From Phycisphaerae bacterium (GTDB taxonomy: Bacteria; Planctomycetota; Phycisphaerae; UBA1845): a DNA stretch of 64,000 bases. Location: assembly GCA_029260115.1 (NCBI GenBank), contig JAJDDW010000119.1, positions 18,595 through 82,594 of the forward strand, given 5' to 3'. Made by a program: the position numbers and the translations under genes. Numbering within the stretch: the stretch's first letter is position 1; each line of letters opens with the position of its first letter. Positions 56,172-64,000 of this stretch are shown here, in pieces. Under the pieces are notes generated by a model, which had not been told where the DNA came from, searched no databases, and saw only the letters and a list, made by a program, of their open reading frames with translations.

Positions 56172-56457
56172 AGGCTTTCACGCCTCCTTTGAGTATATCT
56201 TTAGTGCAGCGTTACGAACGCCCTTGACGCTACACCTAACTATTCGTCGCTCAAGTCGGGTTAGGGTGGGGCGGTCGGCCTCGTGACTAATCCCCGCAGA
56301 CATCGCCATAGTCCCCGACTACCCTATTATCGGCACAGTAAGCAAAAATGGCAAAGAAAGCACTAGCCTTTATGGGGTAGTGAGTGGGTATACTATTGTC
56401 CTGGCGCGGGACGTAAGCGTGCTTTTCACCTATAATCAGCCTATTTGGGAGTGTGAA

Positions 56458-57789
56458 GTGGACTTATTCGCTGAACAGAAAAAGCAACATCGGTCGCAAG
56501 TTGAGCCTTTAGCGGCGAGAATGCGGCCTAGAACCTTGGAAGAATTTCTGGGGCAGGAGGATTTTCTGGGCGAGGGCAAGCTATTACGGCGCATGCTGGA
56601 AGCTGATCGACTCTCCAGCGCTCTATTTTATGGCCCGGCAGGGACGGGTAAAACCACCTTGGCTACGGTCATCGCTGCACGAACTTCAGCCTATTTCGCC
56701 CAGGTCAATGCGGCTGCGGTAGGCGTAAAGGAAGTTCGCGTTATTCTCGATGACGCTCGTCAGCGGCTAGAGGCTTCTGGACAGCGTACCATTTTCTTTG
56801 TTGATGAGTTGCACCGATTTAGCAAATCGCAGCAGGATGTGCTCCTGGGAGATGTAGAAAACGGCACGGTAATCCTTATTGGTGCCACGACAGAAAATCC
56901 ATTTTTCGCTATCAATACGCCATTGATTTCGCGCAGTCAAATATTCCAGTTTCAGCCGTTGTCTACGGATAACCTGAAAAAACTCATGCATCGTGCGATC
57001 AAAGATTCATCGCGTGGGCTGGGGAAACATCATGTTTCGCTATCCGACGAAGCGGCGGACCATCTCGCGAAGATATGTGATGGCGACGCCCGTCGCGCGC
57101 TGACCGCGCTGGAAATTGCGGTTCTTTCGCAGGTTTGCTCAACACAGAGCGAAGCTGAGGTGGTTGTCGATTTGGAAGTGGCTGCGGAGTCTATCCAGAG
57201 AAAGGCGATTACCTACGACGCGGGCGGTGATGGGCATTATGATTCGATTAGTGCGATGATAAAATCCATACGCGGAAGCGATCCTGACGCGGCGGTGTAT
57301 TGGCTGGCCCGGATGTTGGAGGGGGGTGAAGACCCACGTTTTGTGGCCCGGCGCATCATCATCAGTGCATCTGAGGACATTGGCAATGCGGAACCGCGCG
57401 GTCTAATTTTAGCCCAGTCTGCGGCTGCGGCGACCTTGGTGGTGGGGATGCCCGAGTGTCAATTGATATTGGCCCAGGCGGTGATTTATTTGGCTAGTGC
57501 CCCAAAGTCCAATGCGTGCGCTAAGGCTATTTGGGGCGCAGCTGAAGATGTTCGTACAGGTCAGACGATACCAGTCCCCAAGCACCTGAAGTCGGCCAAA
57601 TATAAAAGTGCGGAAAAACTTGGCTCTGGTATCGGATACCAGTACCCCCATGATGCCCAAGACGGTATAGTAAAGCAGGATTATCTTGGCGTGGACAAGT
57701 TTTATTACCTACCTACCGATCGTGGGTGGGAAGCGCAGGCCAAGGCGTATTTGGAACAGGTTCGTCGGATACAATCCGATGGACAGTAG
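56458..57789 (+). CDS. rarA: Replication-associated recombination protein A (RarA/MgsA, AAA ATPase)
   Basis: RarA acts at stalled replication forks. The 443-residue protein has LAARMRPRTLEEFLGQ, Walker A FYGPAGTGKTTLA, Walker B TIFFVDELHRFSKSQQD, a GATTENPFFAINTPLISRSQIFQ segment (arginine finger region) and the C-terminal tetramerisation domain containing GSDPDAAVYWLARMLEGGEDPRFVARR. GTG at 56458 is preferred to an upstream ATG because DLFAEQKK is the family start and GGGAG precedes it. A TATAAT lies at 56431. Confidence 0.93.
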   Translation: MDLFAEQKKQHRSQVEPLAARMRPRTLEEFLGQEDFLGEGKLLRRMLEADRLSSALFYGPAGTGKTTLATVIAARTSAYFAQVNAAAVGVKEVRVILDDARQRLEASGQRTIFFVDELHRFSKSQQDVLLGDVENGTVILIGATTENPFFAINTPLISRSQIFQFQPLSTDNLKKLMHRAIKDSSRGLGKHHVSLSDEAADHLAKICDGDARRALTALEIAVLSQVCSTQSEAEVVVDLEVAAESIQRKAITYDAGGDGHYDSISAMIKSIRGSDPDAAVYWLARMLEGGEDPRFVARRIIISASEDIGNAEPRGLILAQSAAAATLVVGMPECQLILAQAVIYLASAPKSNACAKAIWGAAEDVRTGQTIPVPKHLKSAKYKSAEKLGSGIGYQYPHDAQDGIVKQDYLGVDKFYYLPTDRGWEAQAKAYLEQVRRIQSDGQ

Positions 57790-57899
57790 CGGAAACGTAG
57801 CAAGCATCGTTTAATTTCTTGGCCTCGGGCATCCCAAGAAAGTAGCCCGTGATGACCAAACGTTAAGCGTTATGGTGTCAATGCGTTTTCAGTGCCGGG

Positions 57900-58475
57900 T
57901 TGGCAGTGAAAAAAGAATTACGACAAAGATTTCGAAAGCTCCTAGCTGACATGCCAGTCGACACGCGAAGTGCGAAGTCGCTGAGCGCGTGCCATCGGTT
58001 ATTCGAGCAGCCTGAGTATATTAAGGCGCAAGTGATCATGGTGTACCTGTCGCTTCCGACAGAGCCTGATACGTCTGCGTTGGTGCTTCGTGCGTGGCAG
58101 GATCGCAAGCGGGTGTTAGCGCCTAAGGTGAGTTGGAATCAGCGGCGCATGTTGCCGATGGAGATTCGTTCACTAACCGATGACCTCACCGTGTCACCGA
58201 TGGGCATCCGCGAGCCAGTCACCGGTATTCCTTTTCCGATTTCGCTGATTGATTTAGTGATTGTTCCCGGTGTGGCATTCGACGAGCATGGCAACCGCCT
58301 TGGCCGAGGTCGTGGTTTTTATGATCGATTTCTATCCCACGCCGAATTTGAAGGCACGGCCTGTGCCCTCGCCCTCGAGGTGCAGATGTCGCCGACACCC
58401 ATACCGATGGGGCCTTTGGACCGGCAGGTGGACATGCTAGTCACCGACAAAGCCGTCCGTCATTTCAAGTCCTAA
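57900..58475 (+). CDS. 5-formyltetrahydrofolate cyclo-ligase family protein
   Basis: The enzyme makes 5,10-methenyl-THF from 5-formyl-THF with ATP. The 191-residue protein has KKELRQRFRKLL at the start, VMVYLSLPTEPDT, the family motif LVIVPGVAFDEHGNRLGRGRGFYDRFL near 115-145, and the end VDMLVTDKAVRHF. The start is TTG at 57900 or GTG at 57906. It follows rarA by 110 bases. Confidence 0.93.
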   Translation: MAVKKELRQRFRKLLADMPVDTRSAKSLSACHRLFEQPEYIKAQVIMVYLSLPTEPDTSALVLRAWQDRKRVLAPKVSWNQRRMLPMEIRSLTDDLTVSPMGIREPVTGIPFPISLIDLVIVPGVAFDEHGNRLGRGRGFYDRFLSHAEFEGTACALALEVQMSPTPIPMGPLDRQVDMLVTDKAVRHFKS

Positions 58476-58644
58476 TGCTCGATTTTCGCAGCCTCGGCCA
58501 GTTTATTCCTGGAAAATAAGAAAATTTGTATTTTTATTCCGTCGAAAACGCGCCAGCGGTGTTATATGAGTAGGCGGGTGTTGATCGCTTTGTCGTCAGG
58601 TAAAGTGAGTCAACATCAATCCAACTGATCGCAGGCTTCTTAGA

Positions 58645-58689
58645 GCCGCAGGCTATGACCATCGCGGGGGTGAGGTCATAGACTGCGGC
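58645..58689. other. Long imperfect hairpin in the 58476-58936 spacer
   Basis: GCCGCAGGCTATGACC (58645-58660) and GGTCATAGACTGCGGC (58674-58689) pair along 16 positions with one mismatch around a 13-base loop. A TTGTTCGTTTTT run follows about 6 bases later. It may be a terminator for the cyclo-ligase gene, although it lies about 170 bases past its stop, or part of a transcribed RNA. The rest of the 461-base spacer shows nothing. Confidence 0.45.
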
Positions 58690-58936
58690 CGCTTGTTCGT
58701 TTTTGCACTGACAAATTTAATTCGAGTCGTCGAGCAGTTGGAAATCGTTGCGCAGTCTCTATGCGCACACATGCATTGGCCTTGGGGGCTGTGAGGGTGA
58801 GGGGTAGTATTCAAAGATGAGCCGCGGTCGAAATAAAATCCCGACTCGTCGGGAGCCTGTGCGCTACTGTGACGTTCGTTTTAGCCACCGTATCGCATCT
58901 ACAAATCAGGAACCTTGGGAGGTTGTACGGCTGCTT

Positions 58937-60856
58937 ATGCGAACTTTAATAACACTTTTTCTTACGGTGTGTGTCGCTGCACCTTTGACCATCGGCCAGG
59001 AAATCATCTGCGTCAATGGCAACGCCACGCCGCCGGAAGGATTTTGTCGTGACATTACACTCCCCACTGGGCAGGTCGTGAAATGCGCGGAAGCTGTTCC
59101 CGAGTCGATTACCGGCAACGCATGTTGGGATAACGCTTACATTGATTTACAAGACGCACTCGACGAAGCCGCCGCCCTGGCCGACCAAGGAAGCCTCGTT
59201 GAAATCTGGGTCGCAGCCGGAGTTTATCATCCGGACCGAGGCACCGGTGACAGAACGATGACTTTCTCACTTCATAAAAACGTCGAACTCTACGGCGGTT
59301 TCGCAGGCTGGGAAAGCTTTCGCTTCCAGCGAAATTTTGTAAAAAATAAAACCATTCTCAGCGGTGATCTTAATGAAGATGATGATCCTCATGGAAGCTA
59401 TGATGGCGGAATAAGCAATTGTTGCATAGGTCATGGCGGCTTGGGTTGTGATGACCCAGTGTGCGAAGCGCTACTGTGCCCTGAGGACTCTCCCCGTGAA
59501 AATGTATGTTGCACAAGAACTTGGGATTTTTTTTGTGCCGCCAAGGCAGCACAACGTTGTTGTAATACGTGTAGTACGCGCAACGATTGTGACAACGCAT
59601 TGCATGTAATAGAGGCCCATCTTACGGATACCACTGCTGTTATAGATGGCTTAACCATAATGTCGGGCAAGGGGAACGAGGACGAAGGTGCTGGCATGAA
59701 TATCATCGATGGTGGTGCTACGCTACGCAATTGCGTTTTCAGCCATAATGTAGCCGGACACGCATCCGCAGTGGTTGCCCGTGACAGCACGGTCATGGTC
59801 CAACATTGCAAGTTCATCGACAACCTTTTGTTTCCCAATACCTATACGTCAGCCATGCACTCTCATCATTTTTTGAGAGGATCGATTACCGTCGAGGATT
59901 CTATATTCTCGCATAACGATGGCGCAGGCTTGGGTATAAGCGATAATAAAGGTACTGTTAGACGAACTACCTTCCTCGAAAATAAGGGCTCTGGTGCTAG
60001 TGTGGGTGGAGCCAGAGCGACTTTTGACGAATGCCGCTTCATCAGAAATATCAATCCAATTCCAATAATCAGTTCAGGTATAGATAGCGGCCACTTCAGT
60101 CACACCACGGTTAAGAACTGCATTTTCAGCAGCAATGAGGGGGGGGCTGCAATGGACAACAATGGATTTGCCGCGCTTTACAATTGCCTCTTTCTTGGAA
60201 ATCGTTCCGGTGGTTATGCTTTCGCCAACGGTTTTGGGGGGGGAGCATATATGGAACACTGTGCGTTTGTCGATAATGAAAGCGGCGGTGTGGATGTGAA
60301 CCAAGGAATAGTCGAAATAAAACATTGTATCCTGTGGAATAACCATCGCTCGGGTGAAAATACTCTGACAACACAATTATTCGTATCAAGAGACGAAGGC
60401 ATTGCCCGCGTCACCTACTCCACACTGCAAGGATATGATGGTCCGGATGGCACCTTCCCAGGCCCCGGCAACAACGGCGCTGATCCCATGTTTGTAGACG
60501 AAGACGGCCCCGACAACATACCCGGAAACGATGACGATAACCTGCGCCTGCATCCCGACTCCCCGCTCATCGACGCCGGTGATCCGGATGTAACATTAAC
60601 CATCAACCGCGACCTAGATGGCCACACCCGCATCCTCTGTGGTCGAGTAGACATTGGACCATATGAACTGGGCATTGGCGATTTCGACTGCGATGGTTTC
60701 ATCGATCTAAGCGACCTAGCCGACTTCCCAGCCTGCATGACCAACCCCGGTGACAATACAACAACCGCCCCCTGCAACGCCTTCGATTTTAATGCCGACA
60801 AAGCCATCGACTTGTCAGATTACGCAGCTATGCAATTGATAGTTATGACACTATAA
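58937..60856 (+). CDS. Secreted right-handed beta-helix protein with Cys-rich insert and dockerin-like end
   Basis: A signal peptide (MRTLITLFLTVCVAAPLTIG) starts at ATG 58937; an upstream in-frame ATG gives an implausible extension. A beta-helix of pectate-lyase/DUF1565 type follows: WVAAGVYHPDRG, then repeated N-rich turns (CVFSHN, CKFIDN, SIFSHND). Inserted near residues 160-215 is a Cys-rich domain (CCIGHGGLGCDDPVCEALLC ... CCTRTWDFFCAAKA) seen in planctomycetes. Residues about 580-639 carry two Ca-binding dockerin-like motifs, DCDGFIDLSDLADF and DFNADKAIDLSDYAAM. It is exported and perhaps binds polysaccharide. Confidence 0.8.
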   Translation: MRTLITLFLTVCVAAPLTIGQEIICVNGNATPPEGFCRDITLPTGQVVKCAEAVPESITGNACWDNAYIDLQDALDEAAALADQGSLVEIWVAAGVYHPDRGTGDRTMTFSLHKNVELYGGFAGWESFRFQRNFVKNKTILSGDLNEDDDPHGSYDGGISNCCIGHGGLGCDDPVCEALLCPEDSPRENVCCTRTWDFFCAAKAAQRCCNTCSTRNDCDNALHVIEAHLTDTTAVIDGLTIMSGKGNEDEGAGMNIIDGGATLRNCVFSHNVAGHASAVVARDSTVMVQHCKFIDNLLFPNTYTSAMHSHHFLRGSITVEDSIFSHNDGAGLGISDNKGTVRRTTFLENKGSGASVGGARATFDECRFIRNINPIPIISSGIDSGHFSHTTVKNCIFSSNEGGAAMDNNGFAALYNCLFLGNRSGGYAFANGFGGGAYMEHCAFVDNESGGVDVNQGIVEIKHCILWNNHRSGENTLTTQLFVSRDEGIARVTYSTLQGYDGPDGTFPGPGNNGADPMFVDEDGPDNIPGNDDDNLRLHPDSPLIDAGDPDVTLTINRDLDGHTRILCGRVDIGPYELGIGDFDCDGFIDLSDLADFPACMTNPGDNTTTAPCNAFDFNADKAIDLSDYAAMQLIVMTL

Positions 60857-61063
60857 TGACATCTTGTAGGGCATGGTCATGGACCTGCCTTTACCATTTG
60901 GTACGGAGTTAATGCGATTGCGAAGTTTGGATAGCAGGTTGAATTGTATATCTATTAGCCATCGGTGGTGGCGTGTGTATCGATAGTTGAGGCAGGTCAA
61001 CCTTTCGCCAGTAAGCAAAAGAACGACCGTGCCCTACTTGGCTGAAAATATAGGGCTATTGCA

Positions 61064-62219
61064 ATGACAATCTACATGTCGTGCTTATTTCTATCCATGA
61101 TTGTGTTGTGTGGCTGTACGAAAACTGATGGAACCTCGGCCTGCCTTGATGTCATCGATGCGCGTTTTCGTAGCCTTGCAGCAGGTGGTAGGCTGCCTGC
61201 GCAAAGACGCATTGAGGAAGTTAAAGACGCCTGCTCCATTGGCGACAAAGCGGCTTGGCAGAAAATCCGCGCTATGCTTACTAGCGACATAACGCCAAGG
61301 AATATTTTGATAGGATGCATACCAATTGCTTGTCAGATCGCCGACGAGGAAATTGCAAGAGACTTTATTGGCATCGTGCGTGGTTGGTTAGCGAAGGAGA
61401 ACGACAGGATAGCAACACAAACTGGTCGTCGGTGGGGTAACGTGCCAACGATGCACGCCATGAGTGTATTTTTTGTCGGGTGCTGGTAAGTTTGAGGGGA
61501 TTGGTCAGCTTCAGGCGGTCATGACCGATTGCGAACCAGCTTTTACACTTACAGCGGAGGTTTATGAAACGGGATTCGCCAGACCCCACCGTACTTTTCA
61601 TTGGTGGAAAGTTTTGGGGGCTTGCCATGGACCTAAGGCGCAGCGTCAAGCGTTTGCGCTTTCCATGCTACGTGCCTACCCTGAAGTTGTTTCTTATCCG
61701 TCAGTAGTAAAATTAGATGATCCAGGATTTCGCGAAGTGCTCCGTAAACTCTTCCGAGAAACTGCAAACAATCAAAAAAATACAAACGGCGGTTTTGCCG
61801 GAGTCGCTGCGACACTTGCCTATCTTGGTGACGCAGAAATTCTGGACGATCTTAAGTCTTTGCGAGCGCCGTTTAAGGATAATCCCACGATACGCTACTT
61901 ACTCAACGTTAGCATCCTGCAAATTGAGCTTCAGCATCCTCCAAAGAAGCTCTTAGAACACATCGCTTCGGATAAGCCTGAATACCTAAGCGTCCGAGCG
62001 TGGGCGATCGAACGAGCCGTGGAAATAGGGTTACCCAAAAACGAAATACGAGACGCTATACTAGCACATGCGCCACACTGTGAGACATTAGGGCGTGGCC
62101 CCCGCCCAAACATGCGGCCTGAAATGATCCCACTCAGAAGAGTCGGTATTTCTCTAGGTGTACTAAAAGCTCACGATCTACCTTTGGAGGATGTTCCACC
62201 GAGTCGTAAGGTAGAATAG
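61064..62219 (+). pseudogene. Lipoprotein of about 384 residues split by a frameshift
   Basis: The first frame (61064-61489) has a lipoprotein signal (LSMIVLCGC) and a helical domain. The second (61464-62219) continues as SGAGKFEGIGQLQAVMTD and helical repeats of HEAT-like spacing. Removing one T from the six-T run at 61469-61474 joins them into one protein of about 384 residues. Either the gene is broken or the homopolymer is a sequencing error. No family is recognised. Confidence 0.6.
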
Positions 62220-62280
62220 TCTATGGCGTATAAGATCACTCAGATTGTGGGCACTTATAATAGATAGCGAACAAAGCCAC

Positions 62281-62327
62281 GACATAAATTTGTAGCTCCG
62301 CGCGGGCTGAGGCCCACGGCTCGTTAA
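62281..62327. repeat. Second palindromic repeat family, copy 1
   Basis: GACATAAATTTGTAGCTCCG then CGCGGGCTGAGGCCCACGGC and TCGTTAA. It is nearly identical to 63783-63832 and contains a hairpin with GGGCTGAGGCCC. It sits at the 3' side of the fur gene and may double as its terminator. Confidence 0.65.
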
Positions 62328-62336
62328 GGCTCGCCA

Positions 62337-62816
62337 TCACTTCTTAACTGCCACAGGGCAATCAGTAGCACACTCCCAGCATAATCCCGTCAATTGCAAT
62401 CGATGGCCTGTGACGTGGAAACGGTTTTCGCTAGCGAGTTGTTTGCGTAGTTCGATGACTTTGTCCGACGAGAATTCTACGATGCGCCCGCAGCGATGGC
62501 AGACCATGTGGTCGTGGGGGTCTTGGCCATAGACGAATTCGTAGTGCGTCTGTTTCACATCGAAGCGGACGGCCTTGAGGATGCCGCAATCGACGAGCAG
62601 CGGCAACGTGCGGTAGACCGTGGCCTTACCGACCGAGATACTATTTTCGCGTAAGCGGTAGAGCAGTTGCTCGGCTTCAAAGTGTTCGCCCATCTCTAAT
62701 ACGATGTCGAGGATATGGCGGCGGGCCTGGGTATATTTGATACCGTTATGGCGCAGGTAATTACGGAACACATTCTTCAAGTCAACGGGCTGATGTGATT
62801 CGTCGCTAAGCGGCAT
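62337..62816 (-). CDS. Fur-family metal-responsive transcriptional regulator
   Basis: A 159-residue repressor. The winged-helix domain comprises residues 10-90 (RNYLRHNGIKYTQARRHIL, then VGKATVYRTLPLLVD, the recognition helix). The C-terminal dimer domain has HYEFVYGQDPHDHMVCHRCGRIVEF and a second CxxC (GLCWECA), forming the structural zinc site. It could be Fur, Zur or PerR; the sequence does not decide. The gene stands alone. Confidence 0.9.
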   Translation of the reverse strand: MPLSDESHQPVDLKNVFRNYLRHNGIKYTQARRHILDIVLEMGEHFEAEQLLYRLRENSISVGKATVYRTLPLLVDCGILKAVRFDVKQTHYEFVYGQDPHDHMVCHRCGRIVEFSSDKVIELRKQLASENRFHVTGHRLQLTGLCWECATDCPVAVKK

Positions 62817-62934
62817 TGGGGCCTCGGTTTTTTGATAATTAGCATGGATAACTCATCCGCACACACACTCATTGGTATTATCGAGGGGATTCCAGAGACA
62901 GCAAGACGGCGCTTGTTATTGTCCAAACTTTCTA

Positions 62935-62960
62935 TCATACCCGCGCAGGCGGGAATCCAG
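62935..62960 (+). repeat. Dispersed palindromic repeat, copy E
   Basis: TCATACCCGCGCAGGCGGG then AATCCAG, the best-conserved copy of the family, in the spacer between the Fur-family and ferredoxin genes. Confidence 0.75.
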
Positions 62961-63102
62961 GACGGCATCAGGCTGTGGCTAACCCATACCACCCTGTATG
63001 TGTCACTCAACGGCTACTAGCCTCAGATTTATGGCTTGCTATCGATATCATCGACCCTCAGGCCCCGATCGTCTATGATCGTTACATATAGGAAATGAAT
63101 CT

Positions 63103-63717
63103 ATGGCTAACGAGCAAGATCGACATCCAGACCGGCGGGGTTTTTTCCGCGAGGCGTTTTCCAAAGCGGTAGGGTCTGCGGCGGACTATGTGGCTAAGCG
63201 GTTTGACGCTAACGAGTCGTCGAAAACGCCCCAGGCTATGCCTACCTGGCTTCGTCCGCCTGGGGCTGCGGATGAGGCGTCGTTTAATGATTTATGTCAT
63301 CGTTGCGGAGATTGTGTGGAGGCTTGCCCAGCCTCATGTCTTGTTCAATTGCCGGCGACTTATGGCGACATAGCCGGGACACCTGCGATCGATGCGGATC
63401 ATGCAGCTTGTGTGGTTTGCGATGGTTTGCAGTGTACGCATGTTTGCCCCACGGGTGCGCTGTCGCCGGTATTTCAACCCAGTGACATTGCGATGGGCTT
63501 GGCTGAGGTGTATGAGCCTGTCTGCGTGCGGAGCCAAGGTGAGGATTGTACGATATGTGTGGATCGCTGCCCGCTAGGATCAGACGCGATTTACTTTGTT
63601 GGGGATGGGGCACCGATAGTGCAGGAAGATGGTTGCGTGGGTTGCGGTTTGTGTCAGTTGTATTGCCCGACGCAGCCTAAGGCGATTACGATTAAACCGA
63701 CGCAAGTTGTTGGTTAG
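63103..63717 (+). CDS. NapF-like polyferredoxin (four 4Fe-4S motifs)
   Basis: A 204-residue iron-sulfur protein with DRRGFFREAF near residue 10, which resembles the start of NapF and could act as a twin-arginine signal. WLRPPGA precedes four clusters: CHRCGDCVEACP, CVVCDGLQCTHVCP, CTICVDRCP and CVGCGLCQLYCP. The layout matches NapF of nitrate reductase systems. No napA or other nap gene is in the window, but an NapH-like protein is 18 kb away. The role is probably electron transfer; substrate unknown. Confidence 0.8.
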   Translation: MANEQDRHPDRRGFFREAFSKAVGSAADYVAKRFDANESSKTPQAMPTWLRPPGAADEASFNDLCHRCGDCVEACPASCLVQLPATYGDIAGTPAIDADHAACVVCDGLQCTHVCPTGALSPVFQPSDIAMGLAEVYEPVCVRSQGEDCTICVDRCPLGSDAIYFVGDGAPIVQEDGCVGCGLCQLYCPTQPKAITIKPTQVVG

Positions 63718-63782
63718 GTTGGCTAGGCATGATATATCCAAGGTGGTATGGATTTAGCCTTGGTGTGTGATCGGGCATCGAT

Positions 63783-63832
63783 GACATAATTTGTTCGTGG
63801 CTCCGCGCGGGCTGAAGCCCGCGGCTCGTTGG
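63783..63832. repeat. Second palindromic repeat family, copy 2
   Basis: GACATAATTTGTTCGTGGCT then CCGCGCGGGCTGAAGCCCGC and GGCTCGTTGG. The hairpin GCGGGCTGAAGCCCGC is perfect. It matches 62281-62327 apart from a few bases and a short insertion. It lies in the spacer upstream of the last gene. Confidence 0.7.
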
Positions 63833-63883
63833 AAAATACTTAGGCGATTTTTTAGAACGATGTGCGCAGGAGGCGCTGGGTTG

Positions 63884-64000
63884 ATGAAGATGATTGCTCG
63901 ACAGAAATTGTGGCTTACGATTGTGGTTGTGACGAATCTGGTGCTTTGGATTATGCCTAGCGACATCGTCGAGCAGATCGTGCGCGATCGGCCTACGCTG
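63884..64000 (+). CDS. Start of a membrane protein, cut by the window end
   Basis: Thirty-nine codons from ATG 63884, preceded by GGAGG, encode a short basic start, a hydrophobic segment (LWLTIVVVTNLVLWIM) and SDIVEQIVRDRPTL. It looks like the N-terminal anchor of an exported or membrane protein. The family cannot be told. Confidence 0.5.
   Translation, partial: MKMIARQKLWLTIVVVTNLVLWIMPSDIVEQIVRDRPTL

Noticed and set aside
56172..56457. glmS ribozyme upstream of glmS
   Set aside because: No core of the ribozyme is recognisable, and the gene has a plain AAAGGAGG ribosome site.
57790..57899. 6S RNA between rarA and the cyclo-ligase gene
   Set aside because: 6S RNA often lies near this gene, but the spacer is only 110 bases and shows no 6S-like long duplex with a central bubble.
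58817..58936. Upstream start of the beta-helix protein
   Set aside because: It would bury the clear signal peptide beginning at 58937 behind 40 residues of basic sequence.
17423..62960. CRISPR array from the short palindromic repeats
   Set aside because: Copies are single, far apart and in both orientations, with no regular spacers and no cas genes.

Overview
The window most likely comes from a Gram-negative bacterium of the Planctomycetota, probably Phycisphaerae-like, at about 50% GC. This rests on several traits. LpxC and FabZ are fused in one protein. The ribosomal proteins bL25, bS6 and bL9 carry acidic tails. A large secreted beta-helix protein has a Cys-rich insert and ends in two dockerin-like Ca-binding motifs of the planctomycete type. 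There are many giant membrane glycosyltransferases, and TTG and GTG starts are frequent. No 16S rRNA or complete marker set is present, so the placement is inference.

Layout. 1-4.4 kb: a translation and replication block (bL25, Pth, bS6, SSB, bL9, DnaB) that lacks the usual rpsR. 4.5-12.4 kb: outer-membrane biogenesis (BamA, Skp, then after a terminator LpxC/FabZ, an extended LpxA and a Gfo/Idh/MocA oxidoreductase), followed by thioredoxin reductase. 12.5-20.2 kb: membrane glycosyltransferases, an alpha/alpha-barrel protein with an AMMECR1-like front part, a CdaZ-like diadenylate cyclase and a methyltransferase. 20.5-25.1 kb: pyruvate:ferredoxin oxidoreductase overlapping a dihydroorotate-dehydrogenase-like protein. 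25.1-35.3 kb: another glycosyltransferase, a DUF4202 protein, a polyprenyl-phosphate sugar transferase of the EpsB/WbaP type, a double-VanZ membrane protein, a DUF362 iron-sulfur-type protein, a His-rich redoxin and QueC.

35.4-42.2 kb is a gene graveyard. It holds a broken copy of the tRNA-Gln 3' half next to an intact tRNA-Gln, a CheW-MCP chimera left by deletion and frameshift, and a collapsed ABC1/UbiB-like kinase followed by an intact small protein. Small lipoproteins and an acetyltransferase lie between them. 42.4-54.3 kb: a LysE exporter, a polyferredoxin membrane protein fused to TPR repeats, then a possible glycolipid module (GT1 and GT4 glycosyltransferases, a PlsC-like acyltransferase) running into an RND permease and a TolC-type channel without an adaptor gene. 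54.3-64 kb: GlmS, RarA, 5-formyl-THF cyclo-ligase, the beta-helix/dockerin protein, a frameshifted lipoprotein, a Fur-family regulator, a NapF-like ferredoxin and the start of a membrane protein.

Two families of dispersed palindromic repeats occur in the spacers. The strongest leads are the LpxA fused to an InlB-like repeat domain normally found in surface proteins, the NapH/TPR fusion, the AMMECR1-like/alpha-alpha barrel protein beside a glycosyltransferase, the diadenylate cyclase, and the cluster of gene relics around tRNA-Gln.
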